This document shows, in pieces, positions 32,415 through 42,329 of a DNA stretch of 64,000 bases; positions within the stretch are counted from its first letter, which is position 1; every line of letters starts with the position of its first letter. A model generated the notes under the pieces. It made no database searches. It was not told where the DNA came from and saw only the letters and a list, made by a program, of their open reading frames with translations. The translations under genes and the position numbers were made by a program. Where the stretch lies: positions 186,001 through 250,000 of the forward strand of contig NZ_JAKCFA010000003.1 in the NCBI RefSeq assembly GCF_024198215.1. The letters run 5' to 3'. The DNA is from Myxococcus qinghaiensis (GTDB lineage: Bacteria > Myxococcota > Myxococcia > Myxococcales > Myxococcaceae).

Positions 32415-35400
32415 ATGTCCGCGACCGCCGACCTGCTCGAAACCATCCAGGAGGAAGCGCGCCCGGAGACCTGGTCCGCCGGCATGGGCCTGGCTCGTGC
32501 CGGCGCCGTCTCGGTGCAGTCCGTCGGCGAGGAGGAGACGGTGCTGCGCGTGCGCGCCACCGGCCGCCCCGCGCCGGTGACGACCGTCCTCTATCCCGAG
32601 GACGAAATCTGGGAGTGCGACTGCAAGGGGAAGGCGGACCCGTGCGAGCACGTGGTGGCCGCGGCCCTCTTCCTCCACCACTCCACGCAGAAGGGCACGC
32701 CGCCCCGCCCCGCCGCCCCCGCGCGTCCCCCTGCCCGTCCGCCCGTTTCCGCTCCTGCGCGCGCGACAGCCCCGTCCGCCCCACGTCCCGGCGCCGCGCC
32801 GAAGCCGGAGCGGATGGTGTACCGCTTCAAGCGCGTGGACGGCGGACTCCAGCTCGAGCGGCTGGTGGTCCGTCCCGACAACACGGCGCGACTCCTGGCG
32901 CGCAGCCTGTCCTCGCTGCTGACGAACCCCGTGGAGGCCGCTCGCATCCAGGTGGAGCCGTGCGACCGCGTCGCCGACGCGCTGCTCGCGAAGCCCACGC
33001 GCGGCGCCCTGCCTCCGGAGCGACTGGAGGCGCTGCTGCGCGCGCTGGAGCCCGCGCGCACGGTGCTCTTCGATGGAAACCTGGTCTCGATATCCAGCGA
33101 GCTGCTCCTGCCTCGCGTCACCGTGGAGGACCGGGGCGAGCAGACGGTGCTGAAGGTGGACCGGGACCCGCGCATCACCGAAGTCGTCAGCCCCGGCGTC
33201 GCGGTGGGCGGAGGCATCCTCTTCCGCATGGGCGAGCAGTCGCTCACCGGCTCGCGGCTGGAGAACCTGCCCCAGGAGCGCGTCTTCTCGCCCGACCAGA
33301 TGGGCGACCTCACGGGCAAGGTGCTGCCGGAGATGGCCCGGCGCCTGCCCGTGGACGTGAAGAGCCAGCGGCTGCCGCGCATCGACCGCACGCTCAAGCC
33401 GCGCATCTCACTGGAGCTGGACGCGCTGGGCACGGGGCTCTCCGTGCTGCCCACGCTCGTGTACGGCTCACCGCCCACGGTGCGCATCGACAACGGGCGC
33501 ATGGTGTACCTCACCGGCGCGGTGCCCGTGCGCAACGAGGCCGCGGAGCAGCAGCTCATCCACGGCCTGCGCGACGAGCTGAACATGGTCCCCGGTCGCC
33601 GGGTGACGGTGCAGGGCCAGGAGGCCTTGCAGCTCGCTGACAAGCTGCGGCGCTGGCGGGGCGGGCTCACCGGGGACGCGGCGCGCTTCGTCAGCCCGGA
33701 CGTGAAGCTGCGCCCCATGCTCGACGTGAAGGCGAGCACCACCGAGGCGGGGGCCCCGCGCGTGGACTTCTCCTTCGACTTCCAGGTGGAGGGCGCGGGA
33801 CCGGATGCGCCGCGCACGGTGGACGCGGGCGCGGTGATGAAGGCGTGGGAAGAAGGGCTCGGACTGGTGCCGCTTCAGGGCGGCGGGTGGGCGCCGCTGC
33901 CCACCGCATGGCTGAAGTCGCATGGCCAGCGTGTGACGGACCTCTTGGCGGCGCGCGGCTCGGATGGTCGGCTCGCCAACCACGCCATCCCCCAGCTCAC
34001 GGACCTGTGCGAGGCGCTGGAGCATCCGTCCCCTCCCGGCCTGGAGCGGCTGGCGCCCCTGGTGCAGGGCTTCGAGAAGCTCCCCGACCCGAGGCTCCCG
34101 GCGGACCTCACGGCGACGCTGCGGCCGTATCAGCTCCAGGGCGTGAGCTGGCTCACCTTCTTGCGTCAGGCGGGCCTGGGCGGAGTGCTCGCGGACGACA
34201 TGGGTCTGGGCAAGACGCTGCAGACCATCTGCATGGTGGGCAAGGGCACGCTCGTCGTCGCGCCCACCAGCGTGCTCCCCAACTGGCACGCGGAGGTGAA
34301 GCGCTTCCGTCCCTCGCTGAAGGTGTCCGTGTACCACGGCCCCGGACGCTCCCTGGACGAGACGGCCGACGTGACGCTCACCACCTATGCGCTGATGCGC
34401 CTGGACGCGGAGGTGCTCGGCGCGAAGACGTGGGACATGGTGGTGCTCGACGAGGCCCAGGCCATCAAGAATCCCGACAGTCAGGTGGCGCGCGCGGCAT
34501 ACGGACTGGAGGCGACGTTCCGACTGGCGCTCAGCGGCACGCCCATCGAGAACCGGCTGGAGGAGCTGTGGAGCCTGATGCACTTCACCAACCAGGGGCT
34601 GCTTGGCGGGCGCAAGGAGTTCGAGGAGCGCTGGGCCCGTCCCGTCGGTGACAACCACAAGGGCGCCGCCGAGCGACTGCGCGCGCGCATCCGTCCCTTC
34701 GTGCTGCGCAGGCTCAAGCGCGACGTGGCCCCGGAGCTTCCGCCGCGCACGGAGTCCGTGCGGCACGTGACGCTCAGCGAGCACGAGCGCGCCGTCTACG
34801 ACGCGGTGTACTCCGCCACCCGCGAGGAGGTGGTGTCCCAGCTGGAGGCGGGCGGCAGCGTGCTCAAGGCGCTGGAGGCCCTGCTGCGGCTTCGTCAGGC
34901 GGCGTGCCATCCCGCGCTCGTCCCGGGGCAGCACGCGAAGACGTCGTCGAAGGTCCAGGCGCTCCTGGAGGCGCTCGGCACGGCGGTGGCGGACGGACAC
35001 AAGGCGCTCGTCTTCTCGCAGTGGACGTCCATGCTGGACCTCATCGAGCCAGCGCTGAAGGAAGCGGACATCGGCTTCATCCGACTGGACGGAAGCACGT
35101 CCAATCGCGGCGCCGTGGCGGAGTCCTTCCAGGACCCGAAGGGTCCGCCGGTGATGCTCATCTCGCTGAAGGCGGGCGCCACGGGGCTGAATCTCACGGC
35201 GGCGGACCACGTGTTCCTGGTGGACCCGTGGTGGAACCCCTCCGTGGAGAATCAGGCCGCGGACCGCGCGCATCGAATCGGCCAGCAGCGCCCCGTCATG
35301 GTGTACCGGCTGGTGTCCCAGGGCACGGTGGAGGAGAAGATCCTCACGCTCCAGGACAAGAAGCGCGCGCTGTTCGAGTCGGCGCTGGGTGGAGGAGCCT

Positions 35401-35450
35401 CGGGTGGCGCCGCCATCACCCGCGCGGACCTGATGCAGCTGCTCGACTGA
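32415..35450 (+). CDS. SWIM-domain SNF2-family ATPase (RapA-like helicase relative)
   Basis: The protein is 1011 residues. A SWIM zinc finger (C68-D-C70-x6-C77-E-H79) is followed by a Pro/Ala linker (95-125), a middle region of unknown fold, and a complete SNF2 engine: D-M-G-L-G-K-T with Lys600, DEAQ at 679-682, [19 protein letters not shown], and the motif VI stretch D-R-A-H-R-I-G-Q. This is the usual size and order for bacterial SWIM-SNF2 proteins. It should be a DNA-dependent ATPase that moves on duplex DNA or remodels nucleoprotein; the biological role is not established. GGGAGG precedes the ATG. No restriction or phage-defence partner lies next to it, so it looks like a housekeeping copy rather than a DISARM or other island gene. 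Confidence 0.9.
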   Translation: MSATADLLETIQEEARPETWSAGMGLARAGAVSVQSVGEEETVLRVRATGRPAPVTTVLYPEDEIWECDCKGKADPCEHVVAAALFLHHSTQKGTPPRPAAPARPPARPPVSAPARATAPSAPRPGAAPKPERMVYRFKRVDGGLQLERLVVRPDNTARLLARSLSSLLTNPVEAARIQVEPCDRVADALLAKPTRGALPPERLEALLRALEPARTVLFDGNLVSISSELLLPRVTVEDRGEQTVLKVDRDPRITEVVSPGVAVGGGILFRMGEQSLTGSRLENLPQERVFSPDQMGDLTGKVLPEMARRLPVDVKSQRLPRIDRTLKPRISLELDALGTGLSVLPTLVYGSPPTVRIDNGRMVYLTGAVPVRNEAAEQQLIHGLRDELNMVPGRRVTVQGQEALQLADKLRRWRGGLTGDAARFVSPDVKLRPMLDVKASTTEAGAPRVDFSFDFQVEGAGPDAPRTVDAGAVMKAWEEGLGLVPLQGGGWAPLPTAWLKSHGQRVTDLLAARGSDGRLANHAIPQLTDLCEALEHPSPPGLERLAPLVQGFEKLPDPRLPADLTATLRPYQLQGVSWLTFLRQAGLGGVLADDMGLGKTLQTICMVGKGTLVVAPTSVLPNWHAEVKRFRPSLKVSVYHGPGRSLDETADVTLTTYALMRLDAEVLGAKTWDMVVLDEAQAIKNPDSQVARAAYGLEATFRLALSGTPIENRLEELWSLMHFTNQGLLGGRKEFEERWARPVGDNHKGAAERLRARIRPFVLRRLKRDVAPELPPRTESVRHVTLSEHERAVYDAVYSATREEVVSQLEAGGSVLKALEALLRLRQAACHPALVPGQHAKTSSKVQALLEALGTAVADGHKALVFSQWTSMLDLIEPALKEADIGFIRLDGSTSNRGAVAESFQDPKGPPVMLISLKAGATGLNLTAADHVFLVDPWWNPSVENQAADRAHRIGQQRPVMVYRLVSQGTVEEKILTLQDKKRALFESALGGGASGGAAITRADLMQLLD

Positions 35451-35606
35451 ACGGCTCTGGGCTCCGCCAGGAACTGGCGCCGCACCGAGCCCGGCTCCAC
35501 GGCTTCATCGATAACCGTGAGTGATTGATGAGCACCTGATTAGTTCCCTCCGGAACTCATGAGGACCCGGTACGGTGTGAGGCACACGCAGGAAGAAGGA
35601 GGCCTC

Positions 35607-36038
35607 ATGAAGTCGCTCCAGGCCATGGTCGCCGCCATCATCTTCGGAGTCCTCGTCCATCCGCTTGTCGGGGCAGTGGCCAAGCGCCTCGGCGACGCCC
35701 ACGTCCATGGACATGACGCGTTCAACGTCATCCCCCTCACCGTCGTCCCGCTGGTCGTCCTGGTCGGCGTGGGAGTCATCGTCGCCGACCTGGCGCCCAG
35801 GAGGCCCTCCGTGAAGTGGGGACTCTGGACGGGTGCCATCAGCGCGCCCGCGCTGGCGCTGGCCGCGCAGCTCTACGCCTGGGAATCGGTGGGCAGGGAC
35901 CCCTACGTCGTCATCACCTTCATGTTCATCCCCACCTGTGCGGCACTGGCCTCGGGAGCATTGGCGTTGGTCGCCATGTTCTTGCGCTGGGCCTGTGGGG
36001 GTTTCCTGGACGAGGCCCGCCCCCCTCGGACCGCATAG
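35607..36038 (+). CDS. Small membrane protein, first of a tandem paralog pair
   Basis: The product is about 143 residues with roughly four transmembrane segments: MKSLQAMVAAIIFGVLVHPL, then V-I-P-L-T-V-V-P-L-V-V-L-V-G-V, a segment after R-P-S-V-K-W-G, and a C-terminal one. AAGGAGG lies at ideal distance before the ATG at 35607, which rules out the longer frame. Its neighbour at 36086 shares the start M-K-S-L, the N-P-L/H-P-L turn, V-x-W-G-L-x-T-G-A-x-S-A-P and L-Y-A/V-Y-A-W, so the two are paralogs. No family is recognised. Confidence 0.75.
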   Translation: MKSLQAMVAAIIFGVLVHPLVGAVAKRLGDAHVHGHDAFNVIPLTVVPLVVLVGVGVIVADLAPRRPSVKWGLWTGAISAPALALAAQLYAWESVGRDPYVVITFMFIPTCAALASGALALVAMFLRWACGGFLDEARPPRTA

Positions 36039-36085
36039 GGAGCCCGGTAAGGAGTGCCCGTTGCACGAAGGCAGAAAGGGGACTC

Positions 36086-36520
36086 ATGAAATCGCTTCTC
36101 GCACTGGTCGCCGCCGCGCTCTTCAGCGTCATCGTCAATCCACTGAGCGTGGGGCTGGGCCGCCTCTTCCTCGGCGTCGGTCCCCAGAACATGAGCGCCA
36201 TGCCCATGCTCATCCCGTATGTCGCCGTCCCGTTGGTCGGCTTCATCGCGCTGGGAGTCGCCGTCGCCCACGGCGTCCCCAGAACGCCCCCTGTGAGGTG
36301 GGGACTCGTCACGGGCGCCGTCAGCGCCCCTGTGCTGACCCTGGCCGGACAGGTCTATGCCTGGGCCCAGGTGCACACCGATGCCCAGGCACCCATTGCC
36401 CTCCTCTTCGTGCCCCTCTACGCGTCCATGGCCTCGGGAATCCTGGCGGTGGTCGCCATCCTTGTCCGATGGCTGATAGGGCGGTGGCGGGGCCCCCTTC
36501 ACCGCACCCGGGTCGTCTAG
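36086..36520 (+). CDS. Small membrane protein, second of a tandem paralog pair
   Basis: The product is about 144 residues with four predicted transmembrane segments and the same layout as the preceding gene, including V-R-W-G-L-V-T-G-A-V-S-A-P and V-Y-A-W. It differs in its loops and has a more basic C terminus (R-W-R-G-P-L-H-R-T-R). GAAAGGGGA precedes the ATG. The 47-bp gap and shared orientation suggest co-transcription. The function is unknown. Confidence 0.75.
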   Translation: MKSLLALVAAALFSVIVNPLSVGLGRLFLGVGPQNMSAMPMLIPYVAVPLVGFIALGVAVAHGVPRTPPVRWGLVTGAVSAPVLTLAGQVYAWAQVHTDAQAPIALLFVPLYASMASGILAVVAILVRWLIGRWRGPLHRTRVV

Positions 36521-36631
36521 GGGCGCCTGTCCGTCAGCACAGCGCTTCAACCACGGGCTCCGTCGGTTGGAGCCTGTTCCTCCACGCCTTCCGGCATCAG
36601 ATTCGATAGGACGCCCGGAGGAGCGTCCCTC

Positions 36632-39175
36632 ATGAGTCGACCCCGCCGTCTCCACATCCCAGGCAGCTCCAGCGACACCCGGGCAGGCTTCGTCCGCGTC
36701 CGCGGTGCCCGCGAGCACAACCTGAAGCACGTGGACGTGGACCTGCCCCGCGATGCCCTGGTCGTCTTCACGGGCGTCTCCGGCTCCGGCAAGTCCTCCC
36801 TGGCCTTTGGGACGCTCTATGCCGAGGCCCAGCGGCGCTACTTCGAATCCGTGGCCCCGTACGCTCGGCGCCTCATCGACCAGGCAGGCATCCCCGAGGT
36901 GGACGCCATCGAGGGCCTTCCCCCCGCCGTCGCGCTCCAGCAACACCGGGGCGCTCCCACGACACGCTCATCGGTGGGAAGCGTGACGACGCTGTCGAAC
37001 TCCCTGCGCCTCCTGTACTCGCGCGCCGGCACCTATCCACCGAACCAGCCCCACCTCGACTCCGACGCCTTCTCTCCCAACACACCGGCGGGAGCATGCC
37101 CGAACTGTCACGGCCTGGGCCGCGTCTACGAGGTGACGGAGCGCTCGCTGGTGCCAGATGACTCGCTCACCATTCGCGAGCGGGCCATCGCCGGGTGGCC
37201 GCCCGCGTGGCACGGGCAGAACCTGCGCGACATCCTGGTGACGCTTGGCTACGACGTGGACACGCCGTGGCGGGACCTGCCCCGGAAGGACCGCGACTGG
37301 ATTCTCTTCACGGACGAGCAGCCCACCGTCCCGGTGTACGCGGGCTTCACCCCCGCGGAGACGCGTCAGGCCCTCAAGCGCAAGACAGCTCCCAGCTACA
37401 TGGGCACCTTCACCAGCGCCCGGAAGTACGTGCTCCAGGCCTTCGCCACGACGCAGAGCCCGCTCATCAAGAAGCGCGTGTCGCGCTACATGGAGAGCGG
37501 CGAGTGCCGCGTCTGCCACGGCAAACGCCTGCGCACCGAGTCCCTGTCCGTCACCTTCGCCGGGCTGGACTTCGGAGAGCTGTCACGCCTGCCGCTCAAG
37601 CGCGTCGCCACCCTGCTCCAGCCCTATGCGGACGGGACGGCCTCCGCGCTGAAGAAGCTCACGCGAGAGCACCCCGAGAAGGCGCTCGTCACGGAGCGCA
37701 TCGCCAGGGATTTGGTGGAGCGACTGGACGTTCTCTTGGAGCTGGGCCTCGGCTATCTCTCGTTGGAGCGCTCCACGCCCACGCTCTCCCCGGGTGAGCT
37801 GCAACGGCTCCGGCTGGCCACGCAGGTGCGCTCCAACCTGTTCGGCGTGGTGTACGTGCTGGACGAGCCCTCCGCGGGCCTGCATCCCGCCGACACGCAG
37901 GCGCTGCTCAAGGCGCTCGACTCGCTGAAGGGCTCCGGCAACTCGCTGTTCGTCGTGGAGCACGAGGTGGACGTCATCCGCCACGCGGACTGGGTCATCG
38001 ACGTGGGCCCCGCCGCCGGAGAGCAGGGCGGCCAGATTCTCTACAGCGGCCCGCTGGACGGGCTGAAGGGCGTTGAGGCGTCCCAGACGCGGCGCTACCT
38101 CTTCGAGGCCGAGGCCCCGCGTCCTAGACCTCCGCGCACGCCCAAGGGGTGGCTGCGCCTGCGAGGCGTCGCCCGAAACAACCTGCACGGCCTGAACGCC
38201 GACTTTCCGCTGGGCGTCTTCACCACCGTGACGGGCATCTCCGGCTCCGGCAAGTCGAGCCTGGTGAGCCAGGTGCTGGTGGAGCTGGTGGCCGCGCACC
38301 TGGGCCACGAGCCTCCCGAGGACGAGGAGGAGGGCGAGCTCCTGGAGCGCTCCGAGGTGCTGACCACGGGCGGTCGAATCACCGAGGGACTGGAGGACAT
38401 CCACCGGATGGTGCGCGTGGACCAGAAGCCCATCGGCCGCACGCCGCGCTCCAACCTGGCGACGTACACGGGCCTGTTCGACCATGTCCGCAAGCTCTTC
38501 GCCGCGACCCCCGCGGCCAGGTCTCGCAAGTACGACGCCGGCCGCTTCTCCTTCAACGTGGCCAAGGGTCGCTGCGAGACGTGCGAGGGCGAGGGCTTCG
38601 TGAGCGTGGAGCTGCTGTTCCTGCCCAGCGTCTACGCGCCCTGCCCCACCTGCCACGGTGCCCGCTACAACGCGAAGACGCTGGAGATCCGCTACCGGGG
38701 GAAGAACATCGCCGACGTGCTGGGCATGACGGTGGACGCGGCCCATGCGTTCTTCACCGAGGAGCCCCACGTCCACCGCGCCCTGGGCGTCCTGCGCGAG
38801 GTGGGCCTGGGCTACCTGCGCCTGGGCCAGCCCGCGACGGAGCTGTCCGGCGGCGAGGCCCAGCGCATCAAACTGGCCACGGAGCTGCAACGCACCCAGC
38901 GAGGCCACTCGCTCTACGTCCTGGACGAGCCCACCACGGGCCTGCACCCCGCGGACGTGGACAAGCTGATGGCGCAGCTCGATGGGCTCGTGGAGGCGGG
39001 CAACACCGTCATCCTCGTCGAGCACGACATGCGCGTCGTCGCCGCGAGCGACTGGGTCATCGACCTGGGGCCCGGTGCCGGGGACGAAGGGGGCCACATC
39101 GTCGCGGCGGGGACACCCGCGCAGGTCGCCGCCTCATCGAAGAGCCGCACCGCGCCATTCCTCGCACTAGGATGA
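36632..39175 (+). CDS. uvrA: Class II UvrA-like ABC ATPase
   Basis: The product is 847 residues, shorter than canonical UvrA (about 940), as in class II UvrA (UvrA2/DrrC-like) proteins, which lack the UvrB-binding region. It shows two Walker A motifs (G-V-S-G-S-G-K-S-S with Lys54 and G-I-S-G-S-G-K-S-S with Lys541), signatures L-S-P-G-E and L-S-G-G-E, two V-L-D-E-P Walker B motifs, and Cys zinc modules (C-P-N-C-H-G, C-R-V-C-H-G, and C-E-T-C plus C-P-T-C-H). It should bind damaged DNA or DNA-intercalating compounds; members are linked to DNA repair or resistance to DNA-binding antibiotics. GGAGGAG precedes the ATG. It stands beside no resistance or biosynthetic gene. It is unlikely to be the cell's only UvrA. 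Confidence 0.9.
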   Translation: MSRPRRLHIPGSSSDTRAGFVRVRGAREHNLKHVDVDLPRDALVVFTGVSGSGKSSLAFGTLYAEAQRRYFESVAPYARRLIDQAGIPEVDAIEGLPPAVALQQHRGAPTTRSSVGSVTTLSNSLRLLYSRAGTYPPNQPHLDSDAFSPNTPAGACPNCHGLGRVYEVTERSLVPDDSLTIRERAIAGWPPAWHGQNLRDILVTLGYDVDTPWRDLPRKDRDWILFTDEQPTVPVYAGFTPAETRQALKRKTAPSYMGTFTSARKYVLQAFATTQSPLIKKRVSRYMESGECRVCHGKRLRTESLSVTFAGLDFGELSRLPLKRVATLLQPYADGTASALKKLTREHPEKALVTERIARDLVERLDVLLELGLGYLSLERSTPTLSPGELQRLRLATQVRSNLFGVVYVLDEPSAGLHPADTQALLKALDSLKGSGNSLFVVEHEVDVIRHADWVIDVGPAAGEQGGQILYSGPLDGLKGVEASQTRRYLFEAEAPRPRPPRTPKGWLRLRGVARNNLHGLNADFPLGVFTTVTGISGSGKSSLVSQVLVELVAAHLGHEPPEDEEEGELLERSEVLTTGGRITEGLEDIHRMVRVDQKPIGRTPRSNLATYTGLFDHVRKLFAATPAARSRKYDAGRFSFNVAKGRCETCEGEGFVSVELLFLPSVYAPCPTCHGARYNAKTLEIRYRGKNIADVLGMTVDAAHAFFTEEPHVHRALGVLREVGLGYLRLGQPATELSGGEAQRIKLATELQRTQRGHSLYVLDEPTTGLHPADVDKLMAQLDGLVEAGNTVILVEHDMRVVAASDWVIDLGPGAGDEGGHIVAAGTPAQVAASSKSRTAPFLALG

Positions 39176-39213
39176 CCGTCTCCACACGCCCTCACGGGCG
39201 GAGGTGACGGCAC

Positions 39214-40119
39214 ATGAGACGCTGGCTCGCACGACTCTCCATCGCGTTGTTCCTGCTCCTGGGTTGCGACCCGGCGGACCCCATCAAGCCCGGCCGTCCC
39301 TCCACCGGTGACGACGCGGGCACCCAGACGCCCCCGCTCATCAAGAGCGCCAAGCGCGGCCTCGCCTTCGACCTGGCGACGCCCGAGGACCTGGCGGCCG
39401 TCTCTCCAGGCGTGAGCTGGTGGTACAACTGGAGCCCCCGGCCTCACACCAACGTGCCGACGGACTTCCGCACCCGCTACGGCATGGACTTCATCCCCAT
39501 GCTCTGGAACGGCGACTTCGACGCCGCGCGCATCGAGACGATGCTCCGGGACAGTCCCCACATCGAGTACCTGCTGCTGCTCAACGAGCCGAACCTGAGG
39601 GACCAGGCGAACATGACGCCGCAGGCCGCCGCGCGGCTGTGGCCCCGGTACGAGAGCATCGCCACCAACACGGGTGTGAAGCTGGTGGGCCCGGCGATGA
39701 ACTGGGGCACGGTGTCGGGTTACCAGGACCCCGTGGTCTGGCTGGATGCCTTCTTCGCCACGTACCGCGCGGAGAACGGCAACCGAGAGCCGCGCATCGA
39801 TTACCTGGCGTTCCACTGGTACGACTACGGGCTCGACGGCCAGCTCAACCGCCTGACGAAGTACGGCAAGCCCTTCTGGGTCACCGAGTTCGCCAACTGC
39901 CACCAGCAGCAGGACGGCGCGCAGATTGACTCGGTCGCCAAGGCGAAGGCGCAGATGACGGAGATGGTGGCCGTCTGCGAGCGCCGCTCGGACGTGTTCC
40001 GCTACGCGTGGTTCACCGGACGGTGGACCAATGACCCGTGCTTCGCGAGTCTCTTGGGCGCGAACGGCGTCCTGAACGAGTTGGGCAAGCACTACATCGC
40101 CCTGCCCACGACGCCCTGA
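39214..40119 (+). CDS. GH128-like beta-1,3-glucanase lipoprotein
   Basis: The product is 301 residues with a lipoprotein signal (L-F-L-L-L-G-C, Cys18) and a Pro/Thr-rich linker. The catalytic domain matches the Asl1/GH128 fold: an N-terminal V-S-W-W-Y-N-W strand, the acid/base motif L-L-L-N-E-P-N, then H-W-Y-D and the nucleophile motif W-V-T-E-F-A. The family cleaves beta-1,3-glucan, a fungal wall polymer. It is probably anchored in a membrane and acts outside the cytoplasm, complementing the nearby chitinase in fungal wall attack (inference). It starts 38 bp after uvrA on the same strand; a functional link is doubtful. Confidence 0.85.
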   Translation: MRRWLARLSIALFLLLGCDPADPIKPGRPSTGDDAGTQTPPLIKSAKRGLAFDLATPEDLAAVSPGVSWWYNWSPRPHTNVPTDFRTRYGMDFIPMLWNGDFDAARIETMLRDSPHIEYLLLLNEPNLRDQANMTPQAAARLWPRYESIATNTGVKLVGPAMNWGTVSGYQDPVVWLDAFFATYRAENGNREPRIDYLAFHWYDYGLDGQLNRLTKYGKPFWVTEFANCHQQQDGAQIDSVAKAKAQMTEMVAVCERRSDVFRYAWFTGRWTNDPCFASLLGANGVLNELGKHYIALPTTP

Positions 40120-40134
40120 GGCGGGACAGCGCAC

Positions 40135-40162
40135 CACCGGGCCCGTGGGAGGAGGCCCGGTG
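40135..40162. terminator. Bidirectional terminator between convergent genes
   Basis: The perfect 9-bp arms CACCGGGCC/GGCCCGGTG surround a 10-nt loop between the glucanase gene (plus) and the nuclease gene (minus). Confidence 0.7.
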
Positions 40163-40173
40163 CGAGGGAGGCA

Positions 40174-41547
40174 CTACCGATTCGTGAGCAGCGTGACGGA
40201 CTCGTACTTGCTGCCCTGGAGCTGGAAGGCGCCGGGGGCCGACGTGTCCTTCTCCAGCTGCTCCTGCACGCCCTTGGGGAGCTGCGCGTAGAGGTCCTGC
40301 CCCAGCAGTTGCTCGAGCTGGTCCACCGGCACGCGCGAGGACTCCAGCAGCGGGACGATGGCGTCCTTCTTCGAGGGCCCGTCCTTCACGTTGGGCACCA
40401 GGTACGCGAACATCGTCACGTTGCCGTTGGGCAGCTCCAGCAGCACCGTCTTGAAGTTGTGCGTGGGCACGCCAATCTTGCGGTCCCTGGCGCCCGTCGT
40501 CTCCACCGACTCCGGAGGCAGCGGCTTGCCGTCCGCGTCCAGGAACAGGTTGCCGGTCATGATGTGCGCCTTGCCGCCGGTCTCCTTCACCAGGTCCGTC
40601 ACGGCCCGCTCCAGCGTCTTCCACACCTGCTGGTTGTGGTTGCCGTACTGGGGGGCGATGTTGGTCATCTGGTGACTCTCGTCCATCGCCTCCTGGTTGG
40701 GAGAGTCGTCGGCGGCCTTCATGTGCCCGCGGTCGAAGCCCGTGTGGTCGTAGTCGGAGGTCGAGACGCCGTTGCCTCCCAGCGACGGGTCCCTCACGAA
40801 GGTGCTCTTCGTGCGGTTCACCTCGGCGGGCGTCTCCTTGATGTCGGCGGCGGACAGCAGGTAGCTCACGAAGGTGGGGAGGTTCTTCCCCTCGTCCAGC
40901 ATCACTCGCGAGTACTGCTTCACCAGCTCCAGCCCCTTGCCCTCGCCGCCCGTGGGACGCAGCGGGTCCACTTCTCCGGCGGACTCCGCGACGCGGCTCT
41001 GGAAGGTGGCCATCTGCTGGTCCGGCACCCACCGCGTGCCGTCCACCTGGTTGGCCTTGGACTTCTGGATGTAGGCCGCCAGCTCGTCCTGGGTGACCTT
41101 GCCGTCGCTGTTGCCACCCAGGAGGTCGGCGCGCTTCGCCAGCCCGTCCTGCCACTTGGAGTCGAAGGCATCCACGTCCACGGGCGCGCCGCCGCCCTTG
41201 GCGAGCTTCGCGTCCACCGCGGCCCGGCCCTGCTGGAGCGCCGTGGAGGTGAGATAGCGACCGTCGGTGGGCGCGGCGAGGTAGGCCTCGATTTCCGCCG
41301 CGGACACCTGGCCATTGCCTCCGCGCGTCTTGGCGCCCGCCGCGTCCGCCGCCTTCAGCAGCCCGGTCTCCCAGCTCTGCTCCGTCCAGCCGAACTTCGC
41401 CTGGAGCTCGGAGATGGGCACCTCGCGAGCGGCGGAGCGGTTCCAGCTGCCCCCCTTCGGCGTCACGGCGTTGGTGGACGCGGTGTCCGCCGGGGCGACC
41501 GTGGTGGGCGGGGTGCTGACACGAGCAGTGGGTCGCAGCGTCGTCAT
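40174..41547 (-). CDS. DNA/RNA non-specific endonuclease (NUC1 type) with EF-hand-like region
   Basis: The product is 457 residues from the ATG at 41547 (AAGGA about 10 nt upstream). The N terminus (1-40) is Thr/Pro/Ala-rich with no Sec or Tat signal. Residues 60-160 carry two EF-hand-like helices with a loop D-L-L-G-G-N-S-D-G-K-V-T-Q-D-E (141-155) and a weaker one near 71-85, so calcium binding is possible. The C-terminal half is a beta-beta-alpha metal nuclease with DRGHM at 272-276 (His275 as base) and an N-I-A-P-Q-Y-G-N-H-N metal region. It should cleave DNA and RNA with Mg2+. Export by a non-classical route or a predation role is inferred from context. Confidence 0.85.
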   Translation of the reverse strand: MTTLRPTARVSTPPTTVAPADTASTNAVTPKGGSWNRSAAREVPISELQAKFGWTEQSWETGLLKAADAAGAKTRGGNGQVSAAEIEAYLAAPTDGRYLTSTALQQGRAAVDAKLAKGGGAPVDVDAFDSKWQDGLAKRADLLGGNSDGKVTQDELAAYIQKSKANQVDGTRWVPDQQMATFQSRVAESAGEVDPLRPTGGEGKGLELVKQYSRVMLDEGKNLPTFVSYLLSAADIKETPAEVNRTKSTFVRDPSLGGNGVSTSDYDHTGFDRGHMKAADDSPNQEAMDESHQMTNIAPQYGNHNQQVWKTLERAVTDLVKETGGKAHIMTGNLFLDADGKPLPPESVETTGARDRKIGVPTHNFKTVLLELPNGNVTMFAYLVPNVKDGPSKKDAIVPLLESSRVPVDQLEQLLGQDLYAQLPKGVQEQLEKDTSAPGAFQLQGSKYESVTLLTNR

Positions 41548-41667
41548 GCGGAAGACATCCTTGGGCCGCCCAGGAGAGGAACGGAGTGAGGCCCTGGTAG
41601 AGCTATGGTCGGTTGCGAGCGACACCGGGTTGCGTCATCGCCCCACCTTTTTTCTAGAAACTTGAGA

Positions 41668-42228
41668 TCACGGCTTCTTCGCCGGGGAGCCTGGGACGGA
41701 GCGTGCGTCCGCCTTCGCCTGTTGGAGCGTTCCCACAATACGGGCCTCGGCCTGGAGGCGCTCCACGTAGTCCGCCGGGAGGCCGGAGCGCTCGGCGGCG
41801 AGGGCCACGGTGATGAGGAAGGCCTCGCTGATGGGGCCCTGCGCGGGAGGGCCACCGCGAGCTGGCGCGGTGAAGGCGTGGGCGGAGAGGACGGCGCCGG
41901 TGGCGGTGCGCACCTTGACGGGCCGGGACGTGGTGGCCTCGGCGAGCACCGGCTCCAGCCGGCTCACGGCGTCCCACGTCTCCGCTGACACGCGCCGCAG
42001 CAGTCCGGGGAGGGATTTGCCCGGGGCGTCCACCAGCCGGGCCACCTTGCCGCCCCAGGCGAGCGAGGGCACGTCGTAGACGACGTCCACGTCGAGTGCC
42101 TCGGCCAGTTCTCCCTCCGGCAACGTGGGCGCGGAGGGCAGGCCCGGCAGGCGCTCACGCGCTGTCGCGGGGGACAGGTCGACGGAGAAGGCGAACCACG
42201 GACGCGGAGCTGGAGTACCTGCGGACAT
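41668..42228 (-). CDS. Gamma-glutamylcyclotransferase-like protein
   Basis: The product is about 186 residues. W-F-A-F-S-V-D-L-S at the N terminus stands where GGCT proteins have Y-x-Y-G-S-N-L, followed by G-x-A-x-L (G-G-K-V-A-R-L), P-G-x-L-R-R-V, W-D-A-V-S-R-L-E, and the C-terminal signature G-L-P-x-D-Y-V-E-R-L. The loss of the N-terminal YGSNL motif makes catalysis on gamma-glutamyl substrates uncertain. The ATG at 42228 is chosen; a TTG at 42264 with weak SD could add 12 residues. It lies on the same strand between the nuclease and the M28 peptidase but with gaps over 100 bp. Confidence 0.6.
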   Translation of the reverse strand: MSAGTPAPRPWFAFSVDLSPATARERLPGLPSAPTLPEGELAEALDVDVVYDVPSLAWGGKVARLVDAPGKSLPGLLRRVSAETWDAVSRLEPVLAEATTSRPVKVRTATGAVLSAHAFTAPARGGPPAQGPISEAFLITVALAAERSGLPADYVERLQAEARIVGTLQQAKADARSVPGSPAKKP

Positions 42229-42329
42229 GGCATCGAGTCTCGACGGGCGATGACCTGGGGACAAGCCCCTGGGGGTGCGCGCCGGCCGCCGGGGATTCGG
42301 GGGCCGGCGGCTTCACGTCCAGGCGGACG

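Noticed and set aside
32415..35450. SWIM-SNF2 ATPase as part of a phage-defence island
   Set aside because: No methyltransferase, nuclease, PLD-domain or other defence partner flanks it; neighbours are chitinase and membrane proteins.
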